Notes under the pieces: generated by a model
Told to the model about the DNA's origin: nothing
The model's database searches: none
The model's input: only the letters and a program-made list of their open reading frames with translations
Shown: piece by piece, positions 19,345 through 27,078 of the stretch
Layout: each line of letters begins with the position of its first letter
Position numbering within the stretch: position 1 is the stretch's first letter
Position numbers and translations under genes: made by a program
Source of the DNA: PALSA-505 sp963699015
GTDB taxonomy: Bacteria > Actinomycetota > Actinomycetes > Streptosporangiales > Streptosporangiaceae
Direction: 5' to 3'
DNA length: 64,000 nt
Assembly (NCBI GenBank): GCA_963699015.1
Contig: CAVOSX010000007.1
Location: 1-64,000, forward strand

Positions 19345-20742
19345 CTAACAACCACCCGTTCCCCGCCGTCCTGCGCGAACACCGAGCCCGACCAGCAGCC
19401 ACCACACACCGTGCGCCGCGCTGGTGAACGCCGTCCCGCCGCGGGTCAGGGCCGGTCCCACGATCGTTCCGGAGATCGCGACGCCGAGAGCGGTGCCGGC
19501 CTGCCGGCCGGCGGAAGCCAGCGACGCGGCCACCCCGGCCATCGAGGCGGGCATCCCGGAGACCGCCGTATTGGTGATCGGCGGGTTAACGGTGCCAAGG
19601 AAGATGCCGAACAGCAGGTAGACCGCGAGCACGGCAGGCAGCGCGGTGGCCGGCCCGATCCAGAGTGACGCGCCTCCCGCTACGGCCAGCGCGGCCCCCG
19701 CGACGACCAGCGGCAGCCGCGGACCGCGGCTGCCGACCAGCCGTCCCGCGGCCGGGGAGAGCAGCACGACGAGCCCGCCGACCGGGAGCAGGCACAGCCC
19801 GGCCGTCAGCGCCGCCAGGCCGCGCACGTCCTGCAGGTACAGGGTGGCCACGAACAGGAACGCGCCGAACCCGCACAAGGCCCACAGCGCCATCAGGATC
19901 GCCGCGCTGAATGGCACGCTGCGAAATAGCCGCAGCTCCAGCAGCGGACCAGCGCGGTGCGGCTCGTAGCCAAGGATGCCCACGGCGCCGAGCACGGCGA
20001 CGCTCAGCAGGCTGAGGATAACCGGCGAGGTCCAGCCCAGCCCGCTGGACTCGATGATCGCGCAGATCACGCTGCCCAGCACCAGCACGACCAGGACCTG
20101 GCCCACCGGGTCAAAGCGACGCGCGCGGGCGGCGCGGGACTCGGGCACGAACAGCGCGGTGCACACGATCGCGACGGCCACGATCGGCAGGTTGACCCAG
20201 AAGACAGAGCGCCAGCCCATGCCGTTGACCAGGGCGCCGCCGAGGATCGGGCCCAGCGCCAGCGAGAGACCGGACACCGAGCCGAACACGCCGATGGCCC
20301 TGGCCCGCTCGGCCCGGTCGGGGAACGTGTTGACGACGATCGACAGGGCCACCGGGTTGAGCATCGTGCCCCCGGCGGCCTGCAGCGCGCGCGCCGCGAT
20401 CAGCCAGCCGGTGCCCGGCGCCAGCCCGCACAGCAGCGAGCCCAGGCCGAAGGCGGCCAGGCCGGCCTGGAAGATGCGCCGCCGGCCGACCCGGTCGGCG
20501 GTGGACCCGGCCAGCACCAGGAAGCTGGCCAGCACCAGGGCGTACGCGTCAACCGTCCACTGCAGGCCGGCCACCGAGGCATGCAGGTCGCGACGCATCG
20601 CCGGCAGCGCGACGTTGACGATGGAGATGTCCATCACCACGATGACGATGCTGGCGCAGCAGACCGCGAGCACCAGGAACCGGCGGCGCCGGCTGGGTCC
20701 GGGCACCCCTGTCGCGGCGTCCGGCAAGGTTGAGGCCCTCAT
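19345..20742 (-). CDS. MFS exporter, DHA2 (14-TM) family
   Basis: 465 aa with 14 hydrophobic segments. Motifs of drug:H+ antiporters are present: VVMDISIVNVALP in helix 1, LQWTVDAYALVLASFLVLAGSTADRVGRRR, and GLSLALGPILGGALV (motif C of antiporters). The last ~15 residues are Arg/Gly-rich. It is divergent from the merR gene, with which it shares a MerR-type control region. The ATG lies at the predicted transcription start, so the mRNA is probably leaderless. Likely exports a toxic compound. Confidence 0.88.
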   Translation of the reverse strand: MRASTLPDAATGVPGPSRRRRFLVLAVCCASIVIVVMDISIVNVALPAMRRDLHASVAGLQWTVDAYALVLASFLVLAGSTADRVGRRRIFQAGLAAFGLGSLLCGLAPGTGWLIAARALQAAGGTMLNPVALSIVVNTFPDRAERARAIGVFGSVSGLSLALGPILGGALVNGMGWRSVFWVNLPIVAVAIVCTALFVPESRAARARRFDPVGQVLVVLVLGSVICAIIESSGLGWTSPVILSLLSVAVLGAVGILGYEPHRAGPLLELRLFRSVPFSAAILMALWALCGFGAFLFVATLYLQDVRGLAALTAGLCLLPVGGLVVLLSPAAGRLVGSRGPRLPLVVAGAALAVAGGASLWIGPATALPAVLAVYLLFGIFLGTVNPPITNTAVSGMPASMAGVAASLASAGRQAGTALGVAISGTIVGPALTRGGTAFTSAAHGVWWLLVGLGVRAGRRGTGGC

Positions 20743-20749
20743 GGCCGCG

Positions 20750-20780
20750 ACGCTACGATTTAGAGCGTGCTCGAAGTCAA
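20750..20780 (-). promoter_or_regulatory. MerR-type promoter of the DHA2 exporter
   Basis: On the minus strand TTGACT (-35, 20780-20775) and TAGCGT (-10, 20755-20750) are separated by exactly 19 bp. A dyad fills the spacer (20760-20775, TTAGAGC-GT-GCTCGAA, 6 of 7 positions matched). Long spacers with a centred dyad are the hallmark of MerR-activated promoters. The predicted start falls at the exporter ATG (20742). In the opposite direction TTGAGG (20730-20735) and TACGAT (20754-20759), 18 bp apart, could serve the merR gene. Confidence 0.7.
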
Positions 20781-20816
20781 ATCGAAATCCCCGCCCGCCC
20801 GCTCCCGGAGGCAGGC

Positions 20817-21230
20817 CTGAGCATCGCAGAGGCCGCCCGCCGAACCGGAGTCAGCGTGCACACGCTGCGCTACTACGAGCGGGCCGGCCTGGTCGTCGCC
20901 CCCGTCGACCGCACCCACGGCGGCCGGCGACGCTACCACCAGGAAGACCTGAAATGGATTGGCATCTGCACCAGGCTGCGGGCTACCGGCATGCCCATCA
21001 AGGCCATCCGGCGCTATGCCCAGCTTGTATCCGCCGGGCCCGGGAACGAGCAGGAACGGCTCGCGCTCCTGGAGGCCCACCGCGCCGACGTGACCGCCAA
21101 GCTCGCGCAGACGCGCGAACACCTCAAGCTCATCGACCACAAGATCGACGTTTACCGGGGCCGGGTGGCCGCCGGCGACGCCGACCAGCTCTGGGCGCCG
21201 CACCGCTCAGCGGGCGCCCCGCGTGCCTGA
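20817..21230 (+). CDS. MerR-family regulator
   Basis: The 137-aa protein opens directly with the MerR winged helix (LSIAEAARRTGVSVHTLRYYERAGL, then GGRRRYHQEDLKWI) and ends in a coiled-coil dimerisation helix (HRADVTAKLAQTREHLKLIDHKIDVY). It lacks the Cys residues of metal sensors, so an organic ligand or redox cue is likelier. No ATG/GTG fits. A CTG at 20817 sits 5 nt after a perfect GGAGG (20807-20811) and gives a standard-length MerR protein. TTG 20730 would overlap the divergent gene. It overlaps the methyltransferase by 8 bp, so the two are coupled. Confidence 0.8.
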   Translation: MSIAEAARRTGVSVHTLRYYERAGLVVAPVDRTHGGRRRYHQEDLKWIGICTRLRATGMPIKAIRRYAQLVSAGPGNEQERLALLEAHRADVTAKLAQTREHLKLIDHKIDVYRGRVAAGDADQLWAPHRSAGAPRA

Positions 21231-22080
21231 TGACCACGACCGGGTGTGGGCCGGATCCATGCCGCAGGCCTACGACCGGTGGCTCGCACCCGCGGTGTTC
21301 CGGCCGTTTGCCGTCAACCTCGCCCGGCGGGCGGCGGCATTCGCCCCCCGCCGCCTGCTGGAGATCGCCGCCGGTACCGGTGTGCTGACTCGCGAGCTGG
21401 TCGAGGCCGTCCCGGCGGCCCGGGTGACGGCCACGGACCTGAACGCGGCGATGGTCGAGTTCGGGTCCGGCCAGGTGCCGGGCGCGGCGTGGCGGCAGGC
21501 CGACGCGCTCCGGCTGCCCTTCGATGACCAGGAGTTCGACCTCATTGTCTGCCAGTTCGGGGTCATGTTCTTCCCGGACCGGCCCGCTGCCTTCGGCGAG
21601 ATGCGGCGGGTGCTGGCGCCGGCGGGCAGGCTGCTGTTCAGCACCTGGGGCGCCGTCGAGACGCACGGCTTCGCGGCGGCCCTGGTGGCCGGGCTCGGCC
21701 GCGTGTTTCCCGACGATCCTCCGGCGTTCGTGGTCGCCGTACCGCACGGCTACAGCGACCTTGACCAGGTCGCCGCCGACCTCGCCGCGGGCGGGCTGGA
21801 ACGCGTGTCCGCCACCGCGGTCACGCTCGAGGGACGAGCCGCCTCGGCCGCTGACGTCGCCGCCGGGTTCTGCACCGGGACGCCGCTGCGCGCCGCGATC
21901 GAGGCCCGCGGGGACCTGGCGGCGTGCGCCGCGCTCGTCGCCGGCCAGATGACAGCACGCCTGGGCTCCGGTCCCGTGACCGCGACGATGACCGGGTACG
22001 TCATCGAGGCCCGGCCTGGCGGGCCGGCCTCGGCGGCTCCGGCGCCGGCCAGGGCCCCTGGCGCTCGGGCCCGCTCGTGA
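21223..22080 (+). CDS. Class I SAM-dependent methyltransferase
   Basis: 285 aa. Motif I is LLEIAAGTGVLTREL, motif II ATDLNAAMVEF, then QADALRLPFDDQEFDLIVCQFGVMFFPD and the post-motif AGRLLFSTWG, as in UbiE/Methyltransf_11 enzymes. The GTG start lies inside the end of merR. The C-terminal ~20 residues are Ala/Pro-rich. The acceptor substrate is unknown. Together with MerR and the exporter across the promoter it may modify or detoxify a small molecule. Confidence 0.85.
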   Translation: MPDDHDRVWAGSMPQAYDRWLAPAVFRPFAVNLARRAAAFAPRRLLEIAAGTGVLTRELVEAVPAARVTATDLNAAMVEFGSGQVPGAAWRQADALRLPFDDQEFDLIVCQFGVMFFPDRPAAFGEMRRVLAPAGRLLFSTWGAVETHGFAAALVAGLGRVFPDDPPAFVVAVPHGYSDLDQVAADLAAGGLERVSATAVTLEGRAASAADVAAGFCTGTPLRAAIEARGDLAACAALVAGQMTARLGSGPVTATMTGYVIEARPGGPASAAPAPARAPGARARS

Positions 22081-22092
22081 CAGGATGTCGCC

Positions 22093-23448
22093 GTGGGCAC
22101 TGACACACCGGCCACGCCGCTCCCCGCGCTGCCGCACTGGGAGCAGGCGCCCGCCGAGCTGCCCGCAGCGATCAGGCAGCTCAAGGCCGCGCTGCGAGCA
22201 CGCATCGCCGCCTCGGGTCGCACCCTCGATGAGGTCTTCGCCGTTGTCGAGCGGCAGGTCAGGGCCGAGGCCGATGAGATCACCGCTGCGCGTGACCGTG
22301 CCGAGACCATCTGGCCGGTCATCAGCTACGCCGACATCGAAGCCGGGACGGTCCCGGCCGCGGTGCAGCCCCGGCTGCGCCGGCGCGGCTGCCTGGTCGT
22401 GCGCGGGCACTTCGACCGGGAACAGGCCCTGGGCTGGGACCGTGACATTGTCGATTACGTCGAGACCAACAGGTTCTTCGAGAACTACCGCGGCCCCGGC
22501 GATGACTTCTTCGGCACCGTCGGCTCCAAGCCCGAGATCTACCCGGTCTACTGGTCGCCGGCCCAGATGCAGGCTCGGCAGAGCGACCGGATGGCGCGCG
22601 TGCAGGAGTTCCTCAACCGGCAGTGGACATACGAGTCCGGCGGCGTGCAGTGGTTCGATCCGGGGCGGGATTCGCTGTACCCGGATCGCATCCGCCGCCG
22701 GCCGCCTGGGGCCGACTCCCGCGGTCTTGGCCCGCACCTCGACCCGGGCGCGCTGGACCTGTGGATGACCGAGGCTTACCAGACGGCGTTCCGGCACCTG
22801 TTCGACGGCACCGTCGAACAATACGATCCCTGGGACGCCGCCTACCGCACCACCGGGCCGCAGTACCCCGGCACCACGATGTGCTCGGCTTTCCGCACCT
22901 TCCAGGGCTGGGTCGCGCTGTCCGACATGCCGCACGACCAGGGCGTCCTGCACACCGTCCCGATCCCGGGGGCGATGGCCTATCTCATGCTGCGCCCGCT
23001 GCTGGCCGACGTGCCCGGAGACGACATGTGCGGGGTCACCCTCAACAGGGTGTTCCCGGTCAGCGAGAGGTGGCATGCCCCGCTGCTGCCTGCCCTCAGC
23101 GGCATCCCTGACGTGCGGGCCGGCGATTCGGTCTGGTGGCACTGCGACGTGATCCACAGCGTCGCGCCGGTCACGGACCAGCAGGGCTGGGGCAACGTCA
23201 TGTACATCCCCGCCGCCCCCTGGTGCCCGCGCAACCAGCAGTACGCCGCCGCCGTACGGGAAGCATTCGTCACCGGGTCCAGCCCTGACGACTTCCCGGC
23301 CGAGCACTACGAGCGCGCCTGGGCCGGCCGCTTCGCGGTCGAAGACCTCAACGAGACAGGAAGGCGCGGGCTCGGCATGGACCTGCGGGACGAGCCGTCG
23401 GCGGCCGGGTCGGCGGCGCCGCGGTCCGGCGAGAACCGGACCGGCTGA
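22093..23448 (+). CDS. DUF1479 (YbiU-like) putative Fe/2OG oxygenase
   Basis: 451 aa, similar in length and layout to E. coli YbiU. GPHLDPGALDLW carries an H-x-D pair and CDVIHSVAP a distal His, matching the 2-His-1-carboxylate facial triad of 2-oxoglutarate-dependent oxygenases, the fold group to which DUF1479 is assigned. WFDPGRDSLYP and FRTFQGWVALSD are further family-like segments. GTG start 12 bp after the methyltransferase stop; same operon. Substrate and reaction are unknown. Confidence 0.82.
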   Translation: MGTDTPATPLPALPHWEQAPAELPAAIRQLKAALRARIAASGRTLDEVFAVVERQVRAEADEITAARDRAETIWPVISYADIEAGTVPAAVQPRLRRRGCLVVRGHFDREQALGWDRDIVDYVETNRFFENYRGPGDDFFGTVGSKPEIYPVYWSPAQMQARQSDRMARVQEFLNRQWTYESGGVQWFDPGRDSLYPDRIRRRPPGADSRGLGPHLDPGALDLWMTEAYQTAFRHLFDGTVEQYDPWDAAYRTTGPQYPGTTMCSAFRTFQGWVALSDMPHDQGVLHTVPIPGAMAYLMLRPLLADVPGDDMCGVTLNRVFPVSERWHAPLLPALSGIPDVRAGDSVWWHCDVIHSVAPVTDQQGWGNVMYIPAAPWCPRNQQYAAAVREAFVTGSSPDDFPAEHYERAWAGRFAVEDLNETGRRGLGMDLRDEPSAAGSAAPRSGENRTG

Positions 23449-23603
23449 AGCAGCGGACGAGCGCGTCCCGCGTCTGTGGTTCATGGAACCCAACCTGCGG
23501 GGCCCAGGCGCGACGTTCGCCGTGGCCGGCACGCCGGAGCGGGGGTGCCCCGGGCGCGCCCTCCGGCAGCCGGCCGTGCCCCGGGCACCTCCAGCAGCCG
23601 GCC

Positions 23604-24122
23604 TCAGCGCGTCGCTGGCCGGCGCCGCCTGCGGGGCGCGGGGCCCGGGGCCGCCAGGGTCGGGGCCAGCGGCAGCCGGGAGGGAGGCTTGACCTCTTCC
23701 AGCCGGAGGTAGGTCACCAGCCGCTGGCCGCCCCGGGTGGCCAGGCCGGCCAGTACCTGCTGGAGCTCGGTGACATCGCGGGCCACGACGGACATCACGT
23801 AGTCGGTTTCGCCGGCCACGTTGTCCGCCGTGATGATCTGCGGCACCGCGCGGATGTGGTCTTCGAAGCGGTGGCTGGAGCGCAGGTCGTGACGTGCGAG
23901 CGACGCTGTCACGTACACCTGCAGCGGAAACCCGGCCGCGGCCGGGTCCAGCTGGGCGGCGATGACGCGGATGACACCCGACTCCTTCAGCCGGCGGACC
24001 CGGTGCAACGTCGCGGCCGGGGACAGCCCGACGAGGCGGGCCAGCTCGACGTTCGTGCCGTCCGCATCGGCCTGCAGTGCGGTGAGCAGCCTTACGTCAA
24101 CTTCGTCAAGTTCGACAGCCAT
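23604..24122 (-). CDS. Lrp/AsnC-family regulator
   Basis: 172 aa: an N-terminal winged helix-turn-helix (LDEVDVRLLTALQADADGTNVELARLVGLSPAATLHRVRRLKESGVI) followed by the RAM ligand-binding domain (VTASLARHD..., VAGETDYVMSVVARD). A Pro/Arg-rich tail of ~25 residues is added. It is divergent from the EamA transporter with a 71-bp gap holding AT-rich half-sites, so it probably controls that transporter in response to an amino acid. Confidence 0.87.
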   Translation of the reverse strand: MAVELDEVDVRLLTALQADADGTNVELARLVGLSPAATLHRVRRLKESGVIRVIAAQLDPAAAGFPLQVYVTASLARHDLRSSHRFEDHIRAVPQIITADNVAGETDYVMSVVARDVTELQQVLAGLATRGGQRLVTYLRLEEVKPPSRLPLAPTLAAPGPAPRRRRRPATR

Positions 24123-24193
24123 ATCACGACATCTTATTTAGCCGCGGTGCACAACGGACAAATTATGCCCGTGCAATCACCGACTATGGCTGC

Positions 24194-25342
24194 ATGAGCA
24201 CCGACCGCCGCCGCGCCCTCGCGGCCCTCACCGCAGCCGGGCTGCTGTGGGGCACGACCGTGCCGCTGTCCAAGGTGGCGCTGGGCTGGCTGCCGCCGGG
24301 CTGGCTCACGCTGGTGCGCTTCGGCCTGGCCGCCGCGATCCTGCTCGTGGTGGCCCGCCGGCAGCTGCGGGCCGCCTGGACCCTGCCGGTGCTGGCCTCC
24401 GGCGCGGCCGGGTACGGCGGGGCGGTCCTGGTGCAGAACGCCGGCATCGACCGGACCAGCGTCAGCCACGCGGCCCTGCTGATCGGCGCCACGCCGGTTC
24501 TGGTTGCTGTCATCGCGGCGCTGTGGCGCCATGCCGTGGCGCGCCCGGTGGCCTGGGCAGGCTTCGCGGTGTCGCTGGCCGGCGTCGGTCTGGTCACCGG
24601 CGGCGGGGGCGGCGGCGCGACGGTCGGCGGCGATGGCCTGGTACTCGCGTCGCTGCTGCTGTCGGCGGTGTTCACGGTGGCTCAAGACCAGCTGCTGCGC
24701 GGCCGCGACCCGGTCGCCGTGACCGCGGTGCAGTTCCTCGGGGCGGCCCTCGCCGTACTGCCGTTCTCGGTGATCGCGGAGGGCATGCCCGCCGCTCCCG
24801 GCGGTCCTGGCCCGGTCCTGGCCGTCGCCGGGCTGGTGGCCGGCGGCACGCTGCTGCCCTTCACCTTGTTCGCCTTCGCGCAGAGCCGGGTGGCCGCCGA
24901 GGTGGCCGGGGCTTTCTTCAACATCGAGCCGCTGGTCGGCGCCGTGGCAGGCATCGTCGTCTTCGGCAACCCGGTCGGCCCGGCGCAGGTCATCGGCGGC
25001 GCGGCCATCCTCGCGGGCATCGCCCTGAGCAGCCTCCCGCTGATCGGCGCCGGCCGGCCGCCGGCGCAGCGGCGCCAGCGGCGTGAGGACACCCGCCAGC
25101 AGCTACCCGGGACGCGCTCGTGGCCGGCAGCTGATGTCGCACGTCACGCCCCCCGCGCCCGCCGCGCGGCGCTGACCCGGTACCGATCCCGGCACCAGCC
25201 GGGTGCGCGCCGCCGGTCCGCATCGCCTCGCTATCGTCCCGCCGCGCGCCGGCCGCGACAGCGCGGGCGGATCGGCCGGCGCGCGGATCCAGCCGGGGGG
25301 CGGGCCGCCCCGGCTGGGCGCGGCAGCCGTGGCTCTGGCTAG
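24194..25342 (+). CDS. EamA/DMT-family transporter
   Basis: Ten hydrophobic helices in two EamA repeats occupy residues ~8-285 (LLWGTTVPLSKVAL at the start, FNIEPLVGAVAGIVVFGNP in repeat 2). This resembles amino-acid or metabolite exporters of the drug/metabolite superfamily. Residues ~290-382 are a low-complexity Arg/Ala/Pro-rich tail reading through DNA that looks non-coding, so an ancestral stop may have been lost. The end overlaps the convergent YbjQ-like gene by 4 bp. Likely regulated by the divergent Lrp protein. Confidence 0.8.
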   Translation: MSTDRRRALAALTAAGLLWGTTVPLSKVALGWLPPGWLTLVRFGLAAAILLVVARRQLRAAWTLPVLASGAAGYGGAVLVQNAGIDRTSVSHAALLIGATPVLVAVIAALWRHAVARPVAWAGFAVSLAGVGLVTGGGGGGATVGGDGLVLASLLLSAVFTVAQDQLLRGRDPVAVTAVQFLGAALAVLPFSVIAEGMPAAPGGPGPVLAVAGLVAGGTLLPFTLFAFAQSRVAAEVAGAFFNIEPLVGAVAGIVVFGNPVGPAQVIGGAAILAGIALSSLPLIGAGRPPAQRRQRREDTRQQLPGTRSWPAADVARHAPRARRAALTRYRSRHQPGARRRSASPRYRPAARRPRQRGRIGRRADPAGGRAAPAGRGSRGSG

Positions 25343-26187
25343 TTGTCCAGCCCGAGGGTGAACGTCGGCTTGGGCGTAGTCTGCGGCAGCTTGTGCTCAT
25401 CGGCGAGCCGCCGGACCGCGGTGCCCGTGGCCAGGAACTCGGTCGCGTGCTCACCCCAGACGTGGTTCTGCACGTCCACGGTCACACCCACGATGCCGGA
25501 CGAGCGCGCGTCGGCGGCCTCGGCCTGCATCCGGCCCAGCGCCCGCTCGCGGGCCTCGTAGACGCCTTGGGTGAACTGCGCCATCTCCTGGTTCTGGTAC
25601 GCCTGGCGCAACGACTGCATCATGCCCCGGTGCGCAATGTGGTAGACGCAGGTGCCGAGCACGAACGCGACCGGCACCGCCCCGGCCGCCAGCAGCCGGA
25701 AGAAGTCCTGGGCGGACAGGTCCGAGGTGAACGCGCCCCCGTCAGGCGCACGGTGCGCGCCCTGGCCGGCCAGGGCGCGGACGGCGGTCCCGGTCGCCAC
25801 GAACTCCAGGCAGGACTGGCCCCAGGCGTACATCTGCATCCGCAACTGCACGCCCACGATGCCGTCAGCGCCTAGGTGGTCGGCCTCGGCGCGCATCCTG
25901 ACCATGGCCAGCTCCCTGGCGTTGTACATGGCCTGGGTGAGTACCTGCAGTTCCTGGTTCTGGCCCCAGCGGCTGATCTGCAGGCCGACGTGGTAGATCG
26001 AGGAGCCGACGACGAAGCCAAGCGGCTCGAAGCCGGCTTCGCCGAGCAGCACGTACTCCGAGACCGTCAGGTCAGAGGTGAAGACGCCGGAAGGATCGGC
26101 CCCGGCCGTCTGCGCCAGCCGGCTGTCGGCCGCCTGCGGCTCCCAGACGGTCCCTTCCTGGTTTTGCGGGCCTGGGAAGAGCGGCAT
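25339..26187 (-). CDS. Duplicated YbjQ/UPF0145 (heavy-metal-binding) protein
   Basis: 282 aa containing two copies of the YbjQ-type fold (about 30-135 and 150-262). Each has FTSDL near its start, a GTCVYHI/GSSIYHVG motif, an ARERALGRMQAEAxxxxxxGIVGV helix-strand unit and EFxATGTAVR at its end. E. coli YbjQ is a single ~107-aa unit forming oligomeric rings, so the tandem copy may replace oligomerisation. ATG 26187 has GGAGG 5 nt upstream. The function is unknown; the metal-binding label comes from family annotation only. Confidence 0.82.
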   Translation of the reverse strand: MPLFPGPQNQEGTVWEPQAADSRLAQTAGADPSGVFTSDLTVSEYVLLGEAGFEPLGFVVGSSIYHVGLQISRWGQNQELQVLTQAMYNARELAMVRMRAEADHLGADGIVGVQLRMQMYAWGQSCLEFVATGTAVRALAGQGAHRAPDGGAFTSDLSAQDFFRLLAAGAVPVAFVLGTCVYHIAHRGMMQSLRQAYQNQEMAQFTQGVYEARERALGRMQAEAADARSSGIVGVTVDVQNHVWGEHATEFLATGTAVRRLADEHKLPQTTPKPTFTLGLDN

Positions 26188-26441
26188 CGTTACCTCCGGG
26201 ATGAAGCAGGGTCGTCGCGGACAAGGTGCGCGGGCCGGTCCCGGTTGCCAGATCAACGGGACGATGCGTGGCAGCGGTACCTGTCGCCAGCTTTTATCCG
26301 CTCAGCCGGCCGGTGTCAATGCCCGGATCGCAGCCGGAGCGGGCACCGCCCTCCCGGGGTGGCTGGCGGGCCCTGACTTGTCGGTACCCGGTGGTTGACT
26401 GTGCCGGGTACGGATTGCCCGGCGAGAGGCGAGGGAGTGCC

Positions 26442-27035
26442 GTGTCCGACCTGAAAGCGGAGTTGCACCGCAAGCTCCAGGCCAGCCGGGCCGCGCTGCT
26501 GTCCAGGCTCGACGGCCTGAGCGAGTATGACCGTCGCCGGCCCATGACGCCGACGGGCACGAACCTGCTCGGCCTGGTGAAGCACCTGGCCGGGCTCGAG
26601 TACGGCTACCTGGGCGAATCGTTCAACTGCCCGGCCCGGGAGACCCTGTCATGGGTCAACGACGGCTCGATCTGGCAGGGCGCGGACATGTGGGCCAGGC
26701 CCGATGAGTCCAGCGAGTACATCATCGGCCTGTACCAGCGCGCCTGCGCGCACGCCGACCGCGTGATAACCGCGCTCGACCTGGACGCGCCGGGGTCGGT
26801 GGCGCACTGGCCTGCCGGCCGGCGCGACACGACCCTGGGTGTCCTGCTCATCCGGATGGTCGCCGAGACGGCCCAGCACGCCGGCCACGCAGACATCGCC
26901 AGGGAGCTCATCGACGGGAAGGGCGGCGCGGATCAGGACGACATCGACGGGCCGGGCTGGCGGGACTACCTGGCCCAGGTTCGCGGCGCGGCCGACGCGT
27001 TTGCCCCCGGCTCAGCGACGGGGCCGCGCCGCTGA
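26442..27035 (+). CDS. DinB/DUF664 four-helix protein
   Basis: 197 aa of the DUF664/DinB superfamily, which includes mycothiol-dependent enzymes: RAALLSRLDGLSEYDRRRPMTPTGTNLLGLVKHLAGLEYGYLGESF at the N-terminus and MVAETAQHAGHADIARELIDG at the end, supplying the three metal-ligand His positions. GTG 26442 has GAGGGAG 6 nt upstream. Whether it uses mycothiol as co-substrate cannot be seen. It is divergent from the YbjQ-like gene across 254 bp without other features. Confidence 0.83.
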   Translation: MSDLKAELHRKLQASRAALLSRLDGLSEYDRRRPMTPTGTNLLGLVKHLAGLEYGYLGESFNCPARETLSWVNDGSIWQGADMWARPDESSEYIIGLYQRACAHADRVITALDLDAPGSVAHWPAGRRDTTLGVLLIRMVAETAQHAGHADIARELIDGKGGADQDDIDGPGWRDYLAQVRGAADAFAPGSATGPRR

Positions 27036-27078
27036 GCGCTGCCCGGGGCCCCGGCGGCGCCGTCATGGGCGTCCGCGG

